Of a stretch of 64,000 nt of DNA, positions 22,896 to 34,243 are shown piece by piece. The notes under the pieces were generated by a model. It saw nothing but the letters and a program-made list of their open reading frames with translations. It was not told the DNA's origin and did no database searches. Both the position numbers and the translations under genes were made by a program. The first letter of the stretch is position 1; every line of letters starts with the position of its first letter. This DNA comes from an uncultured Pelagibacteraceae bacterium (GTDB lineage: Bacteria > Pseudomonadota > Alphaproteobacteria > Pelagibacterales > Pelagibacteraceae), in the NCBI GenBank assembly GCA_902618205.1, contig CACMZL010000002.1:186001-250000 (forward strand). Direction: 5' to 3'.

Positions 22896-23450
22896 TTGAG
22901 CGAAAATAAAATATCAATAACTTCTAATAACAGTTATGCTCAAGCATTATTTGAGCTGGCTAACGAAGATAAATCTCTGGTAAAAATAGAGGAACAAGTC
23001 GTTGCAATAAGTAAGCTCATAAATGAAAGTGAAGAATTTAGATATTTAATCAAAAACCCTACGACTAGCATTGAGGATTTAATTAAAGTTATTGAAACAA
23101 TTTCTGAAAAAAACAATTTTGATAATCTTTTAAAAAGATTTCTTGTTTTTTTAATTCAAAAAAGAAGATTTTTTTATTTAGAAAAAATTTTAAGTGACTT
23201 TATAGAGGTATGTTCGAAAGCTAGAGGTGAAATAAAAGCAGAGCTTTTTTCAGCTAAAGAACTTAATGAAACAGATATTTCTAAAATTAAAGAAGAGCTA
23301 TCTCAAAACTTTGGAGCAAAGATACAGTTAAATTATAAATTTGACCCAAGTTTAATTGGTGGCTTGGTATTAAAAGTAGGAAGTACAATGGTAGATAATT
23401 CTATTAAAAATAAACTGCAACAAATTCAAAAACAAATGATAGAGGCATAA
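22896..23450 (+). CDS. atpH: F1 ATP synthase delta subunit, TTG start
   Basis: Peripheral-stalk subunit linking F1 to the Fo b subunits. The 184-residue protein has the OSCP/delta pattern: YAQALFELA near the N-terminus and the C-terminal IGGLVLKVGSTMVDNSIKNKLQQI. The start must be TTG at 22896: an in-frame TGA at 22884-22886 lies just upstream, no ATG or GTG occurs between, and the conserved N-terminal helix would be lost at the next Met. It is the first gene of atpHAGDC, the usual alphaproteobacterial F1 operon separate from the Fo genes, and directly abuts atpA. Confidence 0.93.
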   Translation: MSENKISITSNNSYAQALFELANEDKSLVKIEEQVVAISKLINESEEFRYLIKNPTTSIEDLIKVIETISEKNNFDNLLKRFLVFLIQKRRFFYLEKILSDFIEVCSKARGEIKAELFSAKELNETDISKIKEELSQNFGAKIQLNYKFDPSLIGGLVLKVGSTMVDNSIKNKLQQIQKQMIEA

Positions 23451-24971
23451 ATGGAAATAAATCCTTCAGAAGTAACAAAAATATTAAAAGAACAGATAAA
23501 AAAACTTGGCGATAGAGCTGAGGTTTCAGAGGTCGGACAAGTATTGTCTGTTGGAGATGGAATTGCAAGAATTTATGGCTTGGATAATGTTCAAGCAGGA
23601 GAAATGGTTGAATTTTCTGATGGCTCTAAAGGAATGGCATTAAACTTAGAGAGTGACAACGTTGGTGTTGTTATATTTGGCGATGATAGAGAAATTAAAG
23701 AGGGGGATACTGTAAAAAGAACTGGTGCGATTGTTGATGTACCAGTTGGAAAACAACTTTTAGGAAGAGTTGTTGATGGATTAGGAAATCCAATTGATGG
23801 AAAAGGAGCTTTAGATAAAAGTTTAGAAAGAAAAAGAGTTGAAGTTAAAGCTCCAGGTATTATTCCACGACAATCAGTTGGTGAACCAATGCAAACAGGT
23901 TTAAAAGCAATTGATAGTTTAATTCCTGTTGGAAGAGGGCAAAGAGAACTTATAATTGGAGATCGTCAAACCGGTAAAACCGCAGTAGCTATCGATACAA
24001 TTATCAATCAAAAGAAAATTAATGAGTCAGACGATGAAAGTAAAAAACTTTATTGTATATATGTTGCAATTGGACAAAAAAGATCAACGGTTGCTCAGAT
24101 TGTAAAAACTTTAGAGGACGCTGGTGCAATGGAATATACAACTATAGTTTCCGCAACAGCTTCAGACTCTGCGCCTCTTCAGTTTTTAGCTCCTTATACA
24201 GGATGCACAATGGGAGAATATTTTAGAGATAATGGAATGCATGCTTTAATTATTTACGATGATTTATCTAAGCAGGCAGTTGCATATAGACAAATGTCAT
24301 TATTATTAAGAAGACCACCGGGGCGTGAAGCATACCCTGGGGATGTGTTCTATTTACATAGTAGATTATTAGAGAGAGCTGCTAAATTAAGTGATGAAAA
24401 TGGTGGAGGTTCTTTAACTGCGCTACCAATTATTGAAACACAAGCAGGTGATGTTTCTGCATATATTCCAACAAATGTAATATCAATTACAGATGGGCAA
24501 ATATTTTTAGAAACTGAACTATTCAATCAAGGAATAAGACCAGCAGTAAACGTTGGATTATCCGTATCTAGAGTAGGATCAGCTGCACAAACTAAAGCTA
24601 TGAAATCTGTAGCTGGATCAATTAAATTAGAGTTAGCTCAATACAGAGAAATGGCAGCTTTTGCTCAATTTGGATCTGATTTAGATGCATCTACACAAAA
24701 ACTTTTAAATAGAGGTTCGAAGTTAACTGAACTTTTAAAACAAGGGCAGTATTCTCCCATGACAGTTGCAGAACAAGTTATATCAATTTTCTGTGGCGTA
24801 AAAGGTTATTTGGATGATATTGAACTTAAAGATGTAGCAGACTTTGAAAATAAAGTTCTACAAAAGTGTAAATCTGATAAGCCTGAGATTATGAAGTCTA
24901 TTGCCAAAACCGGAAAGATTGAGGAAGACATTGAAAAACAATTAGTAGAATTAATTAAAGGAATTAAATAA
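23451..24971 (+). CDS. atpA: F1 ATP synthase alpha subunit
   Basis: Non-catalytic nucleotide-binding subunit of the alpha3beta3 hexamer. The 506-residue protein has the family length, the Walker [30 protein letters not shown], the segment [16 protein letters not shown], the ATP synthase alpha/beta signature in [17 protein letters not shown] (arginine finger in VSRVGSAAQ), and a C-terminal helical domain. It follows atpH without spacer and precedes atpG by 6 bases. Confidence 0.99.
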   Translation: MEINPSEVTKILKEQIKKLGDRAEVSEVGQVLSVGDGIARIYGLDNVQAGEMVEFSDGSKGMALNLESDNVGVVIFGDDREIKEGDTVKRTGAIVDVPVGKQLLGRVVDGLGNPIDGKGALDKSLERKRVEVKAPGIIPRQSVGEPMQTGLKAIDSLIPVGRGQRELIIGDRQTGKTAVAIDTIINQKKINESDDESKKLYCIYVAIGQKRSTVAQIVKTLEDAGAMEYTTIVSATASDSAPLQFLAPYTGCTMGEYFRDNGMHALIIYDDLSKQAVAYRQMSLLLRRPPGREAYPGDVFYLHSRLLERAAKLSDENGGGSLTALPIIETQAGDVSAYIPTNVISITDGQIFLETELFNQGIRPAVNVGLSVSRVGSAAQTKAMKSVAGSIKLELAQYREMAAFAQFGSDLDASTQKLLNRGSKLTELLKQGQYSPMTVAEQVISIFCGVKGYLDDIELKDVADFENKVLQKCKSDKPEIMKSIAKTGKIEEDIEKQLVELIKGIK

Positions 24972-24977
24972 TTATAA

Positions 24978-27282
<2,305 letters not shown>

Positions 27283-27283
<1 letters not shown>

Positions 27284-27681
27284 TGAGTAATCTCTTTAAT
27301 ATAGATATTGTTAATCCAGAACAATCTTTTCTTTCTAAAGACAATGTATTTGAAGTTGTAATTCCTGCTGTAGAAGGAGAGATTGGTATTCTTAAAGACC
27401 ATATTCCAATTATCTCTTTTTTAAAACCAGGTATAATTAGAGTATTCTCTGGGTCCGAGGAACAAAGTTTTTATGTTGAAGATGGTATTGTCGAATTTAA
27501 AGACAATACATTATCTGTATTAACTAGTTCAATTTTTGATTTAAAGGATGCTGATAAAAATTTTGTATCTGAATCGATAAGTAGCGCTGAAGCAGAATTA
27601 TCAAAAGATAATATTGATGATCAAAAGAGATTTCTTTTAAATCACAAAGTCGAAGTTCTAAAATCTATAAGTATTAATTAA
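27283..27681 (+). CDS. atpC: F1 ATP synthase epsilon subunit
   Basis: Epsilon subunit at the base of the central stalk. The 132-residue protein has the N-terminal beta-sandwich (FNIDIVNPEQSFLSKDNVFEVVIPAVEGEIGILKDH region) and a C-terminal helical hairpin with SAEAELSKDNIDD. It ends the operon. Its stop overlaps the opposing rppH stop by 8 bases, leaving no room for a terminator between the two operons. Confidence 0.97.
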
Positions 27682-28150
27682 CTACTTTTTCTATTTCTTT
27701 TTGAATTTCTTGGTAAACATGAAGTTTAAAATCTACAACTTTAGTTGTTAAATCTTTAATATCTATCCATTTCCAATCTAAAAATTCAGGATGTTTAGTT
27801 TTAATGTTAATTTCATTTTCCTCTCCATTAAACTTTACAATAAACCACTTTTGCTTTTGTCCTTTATATTTTCCTTTCCAAATAATTCCTAAGAGGCGGT
27901 CAGGAAGATCGTAAGTTGTGTATTTGCTTATTTCTTTAATTAGCTTTACTGACTTTATGCTTGTTTCCTCTTCAAGTTCCCTCAACGCTGCATCAAAATA
28001 ATTTTCACCCTCATCAATACCGCCTTGAGGCATTTGCCAAAAATCAGCAGGATTATCAATTCTTTTTGCAACAAATAACTTGTTTTCTTTATTTAAGACT
28101 GCGATACCAACACCATTTCTTAATGGAAGTTTTTGAAATTTTTCTTTCAT
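27674..28150 (-). CDS. rppH: RNA pyrophosphohydrolase (Nudix)
   Basis: Removes pyrophosphate from 5'-triphosphate RNA to start decay; the same family also hydrolyses dinucleoside polyphosphates. The 158-residue protein begins LPLRNGVGIAVLN-like (LRNGVGIAVLNKENKLFVAKR) and has QMPQGGIDEGENYFDAALREL followed by EEETS, a complete Nudix box with the GG-E-RE-EE pattern, plus the LPDRLLGIIWKGKYKGQKQKW stretch typical of RppH/IalA. It is the last gene of the rplU operon, 2 bases after ctpA. Confidence 0.9.
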   Translation of the reverse strand: MKEKFQKLPLRNGVGIAVLNKENKLFVAKRIDNPADFWQMPQGGIDEGENYFDAALRELEEETSIKSVKLIKEISKYTTYDLPDRLLGIIWKGKYKGQKQKWFIVKFNGEENEINIKTKHPEFLDWKWIDIKDLTTKVVDFKLHVYQEIQKEIEKVVN

Positions 28151-28152
28151 TC

Positions 28153-29286
28153 TTAACCATTTAATAATTTAAGAGCAAATTCCAACTGGTTATCAGTATC
28201 TGTATTTATTCTAAATTCATCTGAACCTTCAGCAATAACTATATCTGGATTTACACCTACTCTTGAAATTGATTTACCTGATGGGAGATAATATTTAGAA
28301 ACAGTAAGTCTTATGGCACCTTCATTATCTAAAGGAATAATTGACTGAACTGACCCTTTTCCATATGTACTCTCTCCTACTAATATTGCTCTTTTGTGAT
28401 CTTGTAGTGCTCCTGCAACAATTTCAGACGCTGATGCAGACCCATAATTAATCAAAATAACCATTGTTTCTCCATCAATAATATCTCCTTTTTTTGCAAA
28501 CCATTTTCTATTTTCATACTTTCTTTTACTTTTTGTTGAAACTATTTCTCCATTTTCTAAAAAATAATCTGAAATCTTTATTGCTTGAGATAACAATCCA
28601 CCAGGATTATTTCTTAAATCTAATATGTAATTTTTAATTTTCTTATTTTTCTTAAATTCTTTAATTTTATTTTTTATTTGTTTACTACTATTTTCATTGA
28701 ATGATGTTAGTCTTATATAAGCTGTCTGATCATCTTTTATTTCAGACTTTACAGATGCAACTTGTATAATTTCTCTTGTAATTGTAAATATGAGTGCTTT
28801 TCTTTCTCCCCTTCTTCTAACGGTAATTTCGATATCAGATCCAACTGGGCCTCTCATTAATTCTACAGCTTCAGAAAGAGTTTTTCCTTGAACTTGAACA
28901 TCATCAATTTTAACAATATAATCTCCAGCTTTAACGCCAACCTCCTCAGCTGGTGAGTTATCAATTGGAGAAATTACTTTTACGACACCAGCCTCCATAC
29001 TGACTTCAATACCCAATCCTCCAAATTCTCCGCTAGTCTCAGTTTGCATATTTTTAAACGAGTCCGGAGACATATATGCTGAATAGGGATCCAAAGATTG
29101 CAAAACACCGTTTATAGCAGCATCCATTGCTTCACTCTGATTTACTTCATCAACATATTCTTTATTAATTTTATCTAATACTTCGCTGAATAAATCGATT
29201 TTTTTGTAAATATCGTTTTCATTACTCAAAATTGGGTTTGTAAATATGAAAAAAAATAAAGAAGCTATTAAGTATATTTTTTTCAT
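28153..29286 (-). CDS. ctpA: C-terminal processing periplasmic protease (S41 family)
   Basis: Tail-specific serine protease of the envelope. The 377-residue protein has a signal peptide (LIASLFFFIFTNPILS), an N-terminal substrate domain, a PDZ domain (about 80-165, GGLGIEVSMEAGVVKVISPI), then the S41 core with LDLRNNPGGLLSQAI, nucleophile Ser in NYGSASASEIVAGAL and the catalytic Lys in STYGKGSVQSIIPL. It is coupled to rsfS by a 4-base overlap. In this position CtpA usually acts in envelope turnover; its substrate cannot be read from the sequence. Confidence 0.95.
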   Translation of the reverse strand: MKKIYLIASLFFFIFTNPILSNENDIYKKIDLFSEVLDKINKEYVDEVNQSEAMDAAINGVLQSLDPYSAYMSPDSFKNMQTETSGEFGGLGIEVSMEAGVVKVISPIDNSPAEEVGVKAGDYIVKIDDVQVQGKTLSEAVELMRGPVGSDIEITVRRRGERKALIFTITREIIQVASVKSEIKDDQTAYIRLTSFNENSSKQIKNKIKEFKKNKKIKNYILDLRNNPGGLLSQAIKISDYFLENGEIVSTKSKRKYENRKWFAKKGDIIDGETMVILINYGSASASEIVAGALQDHKRAILVGESTYGKGSVQSIIPLDNEGAIRLTVSKYYLPSGKSISRVGVNPDIVIAEGSDEFRINTDTDNQLEFALKLLNG

Positions 29287-29633
29287 ATGATCAGTTTTTC
29301 TTTAGGAATTAATTCAGACCACATTTTTTCTAATTCGTAAAATTTTCTTTTTTCAGGATTAAAAATATGAACTATTAAGTCTATTCCATCTACAAGCTTC
29401 CAATCATTGCTATCTTTTCCTTCAATCTTACAATTATTCACACCATTAATTTTTAATTTTTCAAAAACTTGTTCAGATAAAGCTTGAATATGTCTTGATG
29501 ATGTACCACTAGCTATAATCATGAAGTCCGCAACTGATGATTTTCCTTCGAGATCTATTGAAACTATGTCTAAGGCTTTATTAATATCAAGCGTTTTGAT
29601 TATTTCATCTTTAAGAGCTGATATTTTTTCCAT
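29283..29633 (-). CDS. rsfS: Ribosomal silencing factor RsfS
   Basis: Binds L14 on the 50S subunit and blocks subunit joining in starvation. The 116-residue protein shows the RsfS/Iojap pattern: KALDIVSIDLEGKSSVADFM, IIASGTSSRHIQALSE, and the EGKDSNDWKLVDGIDLIVHIF stretch. The nadD-rsfS pair is widely conserved, with 17 bases between them here. It sits in the same operon as L21, L27 and Obg, consistent with a ribosome-linked role. Confidence 0.95.
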   Translation of the reverse strand: MEKISALKDEIIKTLDINKALDIVSIDLEGKSSVADFMIIASGTSSRHIQALSEQVFEKLKINGVNNCKIEGKDSNDWKLVDGIDLIVHIFNPEKRKFYELEKMWSELIPKEKLII

Positions 29634-29650
29634 TAATTAAATAAAGAGTA

Positions 29651-30193
29651 TCAAATTTTTCTTAATTGAGAAGATGAAATATTGACTTTATTAAACTTTA
29701 TAAATTCAACTGCTTTTTTATTATATTTCTTAAATGATTTAGATCTAAAAGCCTTTAATTTGTATCCATTTCGATCAAATACCAATATTTTGCACATTTT
29801 AGTTATTGAATTGTACCCTTTCCATTTATGAAAATTTATTAGGTTATCGGCCCCCATTAAAAAAAATATTTCTGAATGTTTAAATTTTTTTTTTAAATAT
29901 TTAATTAAATCTATTGTACGATTAGATTTTATTATATCTTCAAAACATTTAACTTTTATAAATTTATTATTTTTATTAATTTTTTTTGCATAAGCTGTTC
30001 TTTTATATAGATCATTTGGATTATTTTTTTTAAATGGATTTTGTTTTGTTATAGCCCATATAACTTGGCTCAAATCATAATTTTTTTTTGCTAATTTAGA
30101 AATTCTTACATGACCAACATGCGCTGGATCAAACGATCCACCGAGTACACCAATTTTTTTATTTTCTAATTTGCCCTGTACCATAAACTTCAT
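29651..30193 (-). CDS. nadD: Nicotinate-nucleotide adenylyltransferase
   Basis: Adenylates nicotinate mononucleotide in NAD synthesis. The 180-residue protein has the nucleotidyltransferase motif GVLGGSFDPAHVGHVRI, the FLMGADNLINFHKWKG region typical of NadD, and the C-terminal NVSSSQLRKI (the family ISSTxIR motif). The ORF overlaps proA by 35 bases; a second Met four codons in (30184) would shorten the overlap to 26. Both starts are compatible with the family. Confidence 0.9.
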   Translation of the reverse strand: MKFMVQGKLENKKIGVLGGSFDPAHVGHVRISKLAKKNYDLSQVIWAITKQNPFKKNNPNDLYKRTAYAKKINKNNKFIKVKCFEDIIKSNRTIDLIKYLKKKFKHSEIFFLMGADNLINFHKWKGYNSITKMCKILVFDRNGYKLKAFRSKSFKKYNKKAVEFIKFNKVNISSSQLRKI

Positions 30194-31406
30194 ATTTATA
30201 ACTTACTAACTGATTTAGACCGACAGGACCTCTTGGTGGCAAGGTGTTTGTTGAAATTCCAACCTCTCCACCAAAACCAAATTCTCCTCCGTCAGCAAAT
30301 TGTGTTGATGAATTTTGAATAGCAATAGAGCTTTTTACATTCTTAATAAAGAATTTTGCTGTATTATTGTTTTTGGTTACTATTGCATCTGTATGCATAG
30401 TTCCATATTTGTTGATATGGGCAACTGCTTCTTTGACATTATTCACTAATTTAACTGAAATAATCGGTGAAAGATGTTCTTTTGACCAAGTATTATTATT
30501 TGCAGGATATGTTTTGCCTTTAAATAATTTATTTATTTTTTTTTCAGCTAAAATTTTACAACCACTTTTAGCTAGTGAATTTAAAATTAAATTCACTGAT
30601 TTCGATTTACTTTTATGTATTAAGAGAGTTTCAGTTGCACCACATATACTAGTATTTCTCAACTTAGCATTCAATACTATTTTGTTTGCCATATTATCTT
30701 CTGCCTCTTTATCAATATATGTATGACAAATTCCTTCCAAATGACCAATAACTGGAACCTTTGAAAGTTGTTTAACTTTTTTTACTAAATTTTTTCCGCC
30801 TCGTGGTATTACAACATCAATGGAGTTTTCCATTTTTGATAATAAATAATCGACGAGTTTTCTGCTCTTGTTATTTATAAATTGGACATAATTTTCGTTT
30901 ACTTTATTTTTTTTTAGCGCTTTCCTAAATAAATTTACTAAAATTTTATTACTATTGTAGGCTTCGGAACCACCTCTTAATATAACAGCATTTCCAGATT
31001 TAAAACATAGTGCTGATACATCCGAAGTAACATTGGGTCTACTTTCAAATATTACACCTATAACTCCTATTGGTATTGTAACTCTTCTAATTTCAAGTCC
31101 ATTTGGCCTTTTCCATTTGGAAGTTACTTGATCTATAGGATCTTTAAAAGAAGTAATAGTTTTAACAGAGTCAATTATACTTTTTAATTTATTATTACTA
31201 AGAGTGAGTCTTTGAATTAAGTTTTCTTTTAATTTTTTTCCTCTTGCATAAAAAATATCTTTCTTATTTTCGCTAATAATTTTATTCTTATTAATCTCAA
31301 TTAATTTTACAAAATCTTTTAAAACTTTATTTTTTTTTTTTGGACTAATACTTGAATTCAAAGCTTTTCTAGAATTCAATCCAATTTTTTTAAGTAGTTT
31401 ACTCAT
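30159..31406 (-). CDS. proA: Gamma-glutamyl phosphate reductase
   Basis: Second step of proline synthesis: NADPH reduction of glutamyl-5-phosphate. The 415-residue protein has RVTIPIGVIGVIFESRPNVTSDVS, LRGGSEAYNSN, VIPRGGKNLV, the catalytic Cys in LRNTSICGATETLLI, and SSTQFADGGEFGFGGEVGIST. It is coupled to proB by a one-base overlap. Codons 23-27 contain an uninterrupted run of 12 adenines on the coding strand (31330-31341), a possible slippage site. Confidence 0.97.
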   Translation of the reverse strand: MSKLLKKIGLNSRKALNSSISPKKKNKVLKDFVKLIEINKNKIISENKKDIFYARGKKLKENLIQRLTLSNNKLKSIIDSVKTITSFKDPIDQVTSKWKRPNGLEIRRVTIPIGVIGVIFESRPNVTSDVSALCFKSGNAVILRGGSEAYNSNKILVNLFRKALKKNKVNENYVQFINNKSRKLVDYLLSKMENSIDVVIPRGGKNLVKKVKQLSKVPVIGHLEGICHTYIDKEAEDNMANKIVLNAKLRNTSICGATETLLIHKSKSKSVNLILNSLAKSGCKILAEKKINKLFKGKTYPANNNTWSKEHLSPIISVKLVNNVKEAVAHINKYGTMHTDAIVTKNNNTAKFFIKNVKSSIAIQNSSTQFADGGEFGFGGEVGISTNTLPPRGPVGLNQLVSYKYEVYGTGQIRK

Positions 31407-32512
31407 TAAATTTTAACCATATCATCTTTATGTATAACTTCAGACTTTGTAACATAGCCTAAAAGATTACTAATTTTGTTAGAATGTTCTCCTTTTATTT
31501 TGGATATCTCATCAGATGTAAAACTGCTCAACCCTCTAGCAAATTCTTTGTTATTTTTATCTAAAATTCTAACATGATCACCTTTAACAAATTTTCCTGA
31601 AACTTTTCTAATACCTGCAGCTAATAAACTTTTTCCATTTTTTAAAGCATTTAAAGCACCATCATCTATAATAATTTCTCCTTTTGGAGATATAGAGCTA
31701 ATTATCCATTTTTTTCTTGCATCTAATTTAGATACTTTTGGCAAAAACCATGTCCCAGAATTATGTTCTAGTATATTTTTAATTGGTCTTTTAATTAAAC
31801 CATTTGCAATAGCCATATAGCAACCCGAGACTTGACATACTTTTGCAGCATCAATTTTCGTTTTCATTCCACCAGTACCATACTCACTTGTGCTTTTACT
31901 TGAAAAATTTTCAATTTTAGAATCAATATTTTTTATTTCTTTAATCAATTTAGCATTTTTATGAATTTTTGGGTTTTTAGAATACAATCCATCAACATCA
32001 GACAATAATATTAAGCAATCTGCGCCTGATATTTGTGCAACTCTTGATGCTAATCTGTCATTATCTCCGTATTTAATTTCAGAAGTTGCAATACTATCAT
32101 TTTCATTAACAACAGGTACAAAATTAAGCTCAAATAAGTTTTCGAAAGTTCTTTTAGCATTTATAGCTCTTCTTCTTTGTTCTGTATCTTCTAAAGTAAT
32201 TAGAATTTGAGAAATATTTATTTTATTTGAGTTAAATGTCTTTTTAAAAAGATTCATTAATTCTATTTGTCCAATTGATGCAACAGCTTGACTTTTATCA
32301 AGTTTTAAAGTTTTTTTATTTAATTGTAATTTTTTACACCCTAAAGCAATTGCTCCAGAACTCACTATAACAATGTTCTTTTTAAGTTTTTGTAACTCTT
32401 TAATATCTTTAGCAAATTCCAAAAGCCATTTTTCTCTAATAACTTTATTGTCATTTATTAATAAAGATGAACCTATTTTTATTACTACAGTTTTGGATTC
32501 CTTAAGATACAT
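31406..32512 (-). CDS. proB: Glutamate 5-kinase with PUA domain
   Basis: First step of proline synthesis. The 368-residue protein has an amino-acid kinase domain (TVVIKIGSSLLI, VSSGAIALGCKKL, NENDSIATSEIKYGDNDRLAS, ILLSDVDGLYS, TGGMKTKIDAAK) and a C-terminal PUA domain from about residue 275 (GEIIIDDGALNALKNGKSLL, KGDHVRILD). In the family the kinase domain is the site of proline feedback inhibition. It overlaps obg by 11 bases at its 5' end. Confidence 0.97.
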   Translation of the reverse strand: MYLKESKTVVIKIGSSLLINDNKVIREKWLLEFAKDIKELQKLKKNIVIVSSGAIALGCKKLQLNKKTLKLDKSQAVASIGQIELMNLFKKTFNSNKINISQILITLEDTEQRRRAINAKRTFENLFELNFVPVVNENDSIATSEIKYGDNDRLASRVAQISGADCLILLSDVDGLYSKNPKIHKNAKLIKEIKNIDSKIENFSSKSTSEYGTGGMKTKIDAAKVCQVSGCYMAIANGLIKRPIKNILEHNSGTWFLPKVSKLDARKKWIISSISPKGEIIIDDGALNALKNGKSLLAAGIRKVSGKFVKGDHVRILDKNNKEFARGLSSFTSDEISKIKGEHSNKISNLLGYVTKSEVIHKDDMVKI

Positions 32513-33485
32513 GGTTTACCAACTTTGACTTTATATCTGATACTGATTTTTTATCCATTGTTGACATTAAAAAGATATTTTTTTTTAATTTATTCTTGAG
32601 TTTTTTTATCTTCTCTTTTATTTCCTCTTCATCAATTAAGTCAGTTTTATTTAAAACTACTATTTCTTTTTTTTTAACTAAATCTTTACTGTATTTTGAT
32701 AATTCCTTTCTGACTTGATTGTAAGAAATAAATAAATCATCTTCAGTTATATCTATTAAATGCAGCAAAGTTTTGCACCTTTCTATATGTTTTAAAAACT
32801 TTATTCCAAGACCAGTTCCAGTATGAGCACCCTCAATTAAGCCTGGTATATCTGCTAAAGTAACTTCTTTGTCATCATAACTAGCAACACCAAGATTTGG
32901 ATTAATTGTAGTAAATTTATAGTTTGCTATTTTTGGATTTGCACTCGTCATTGATGCAAGCAAGCTGGATTTCCCAGCATTGGGCAATCCTATGATACCG
33001 ATATCAGCAATTGTTTTTAGTTGAAGCCAAATCCAAAATTCCTCTCCTTGACCCCCTTTTGTAAATTTCTTTGGGGCTCTGTTGGTTGAGGACTTAAATC
33101 TTGTATTTCCAAATCCTCCTTTACCTCCGCTTGCTACTAAAAATTCATCTTTCTCACTTTTAAAATCATAAATAAGTGTTTTATTATCTTCTTCAAATAC
33201 TTGTGTTCCTAAAGGTACTTTTAAATATAAATCTTCACCACCTTTCCCAGTTTTGTTTTTTCCGCTGCCATCCTTTCCTCTTTCAGCTTTGAAGTGTTGT
33301 TGATACCTGTAATCAATCAAAGTATTAAGATTTCTTTCACTAATAAGAATTACAGATCCTCCTTTCCCTCCATCGCCGCCATCAGGGCCACCAAACTCTA
33401 CAAATTTTTCCCTACGAAAACTTGGAGATCCCGACCCTCCGTTGCCAGCTTTTACATATATCTTAACTTGATCTAGAAATTTCAT
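32502..33485 (-). CDS. obgE: Obg family GTPase, 50S assembly factor
   Basis: Ribosome-assembly and stress GTPase. The 327-residue protein has the glycine-rich Obg fold (KAGNGGSGSPSFRREKFVEFGGPDG... with repeated GG turns), then the G domain: G1 GLPNAGKSSLL, G2 TTINPNLGV, G3 ADIPGLIEGAHTG, G4 NKTD. The short C-terminus without an OCT domain is usual for Gram-negative Obg. It sits 27 bases after rpmA in the conserved rplU-rpmA-obg order. Confidence 0.97.
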   Translation of the reverse strand: MKFLDQVKIYVKAGNGGSGSPSFRREKFVEFGGPDGGDGGKGGSVILISERNLNTLIDYRYQQHFKAERGKDGSGKNKTGKGGEDLYLKVPLGTQVFEEDNKTLIYDFKSEKDEFLVASGGKGGFGNTRFKSSTNRAPKKFTKGGQGEEFWIWLQLKTIADIGIIGLPNAGKSSLLASMTSANPKIANYKFTTINPNLGVASYDDKEVTLADIPGLIEGAHTGTGLGIKFLKHIERCKTLLHLIDITEDDLFISYNQVRKELSKYSKDLVKKKEIVVLNKTDLIDEEEIKEKIKKLKNKLKKNIFLMSTMDKKSVSDIKSKLVNHVS

Positions 33486-33512
33486 ATAACAACTATGTGA
33501 GTGTTGTATCTA

Positions 33513-33767
33513 TTAATTGGGCTTTACAGAAACGTAAGTTCTATCAGATTTTGATTTTTTAAACTCTACTTTACCTTTAACAACTGAAAATATCGAATGG
33601 TCTTTACCCATGCCAACATTTTCTCCAGGAAATATTTTAGTTCCCCTTTGTCTTACAATAATGTTGCCAGGCACAACTATCTCGCCACCATATTTTTTCA
33701 CACCAAGTCTACGACCTGCACTATCTCTTCCGTTTCTTGACGATCCACCTGCTTTTTTCGTTGCCAT
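33513..33767 (-). CDS. rpmA: 50S ribosomal protein L27
   Basis: The 84-residue protein has the L27 pattern [20 protein letters not shown] and [20 protein letters not shown]. The N-terminal tail reaches the peptidyl-transferase centre. It lies 10 bases after rplU. The N-terminus begins directly with the mature ATKKAGGS sequence, so no Firmicutes-type cleavable extension is present. Confidence 0.98.
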   Translation of the reverse strand: MATKKAGGSSRNGRDSAGRRLGVKKYGGEIVVPGNIIVRQRGTKIFPGENVGMGKDHSIFSVVKGKVEFKKSKSDRTYVSVKPN

Positions 33768-33777
33768 AAATTACTTT

Positions 33778-34179
33778 TTATTTAGCTGCTTCCTTAGTTT
33801 CAAGTGTTTTTTTTGATTGTATTTCTTTTCTTTTTTCTGCTTCAGAAATAACTTTACCATCTTTTGAATAGATTTTACTTATTCTTACCATTGTAAATTT
33901 TTGTCTATGACCATTTTTTCTTCTCGAATTTTGCCTTCTCCTTTTTTTAAAAATAAGAACTGTTCTATTTTTTGCATTTTTTATTAATTCAGCTTCAACT
34001 TTAGCTCCACTAATTGTCGGCTCTCCTAACTCTAAATTTTTATCATCTCCGTAAGCTAGTATTTCATTAAACTCTATTTTTGAATTTTCTTTTGAATCTT
34101 CGAGCTTTTCAACTTTGAGAATCTCTCCAGCTTTCACTTTATACTGTTTACCACCTGTTTGAATTACCGCGAATGACAT
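33778..34179 (-). CDS. rplU: 50S ribosomal protein L21
   Basis: First gene of the nine-gene operon. The 133-residue protein begins MSFAVIQTGGKQYKVKAGEI and contains the L21 signature region KKRRRQNSRRKNGHRQKFT. About 30 extra C-terminal residues rich in Lys, Ala and Glu (ISEAEKRKEIQSKK onward) extend past the usual ~103-residue L21, as seen in other alphaproteobacterial L21 proteins. A strong promoter lies about 27 bases upstream. Confidence 0.97.
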   Translation of the reverse strand: MSFAVIQTGGKQYKVKAGEILKVEKLEDSKENSKIEFNEILAYGDDKNLELGEPTISGAKVEAELIKNAKNRTVLIFKKRRRQNSRRKNGHRQKFTMVRISKIYSKDGKVISEAEKRKEIQSKKTLETKEAAK

Positions 34180-34205
34180 AGTTAGCCCTAATTTTTATAG
34201 TCAGC

Positions 34206-34233
34206 AATATAGTCTGGGTTGCATCATAGTCAA
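34206..34233 (-). promoter_or_regulatory. Sigma-70-type promoter of the rplU operon
   Basis: On the minus strand, TTGACT (34233-34228) and TATATT (34211-34206) are separated by exactly 16 bases, in the 64-base gap between the gloB stop and the rplU start. A start site near 34199 would give a leader of about 20 bases, too short for an L21-binding leader structure. Confidence 0.65.
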
Positions 34234-34243
34234 GGTTAATAAC

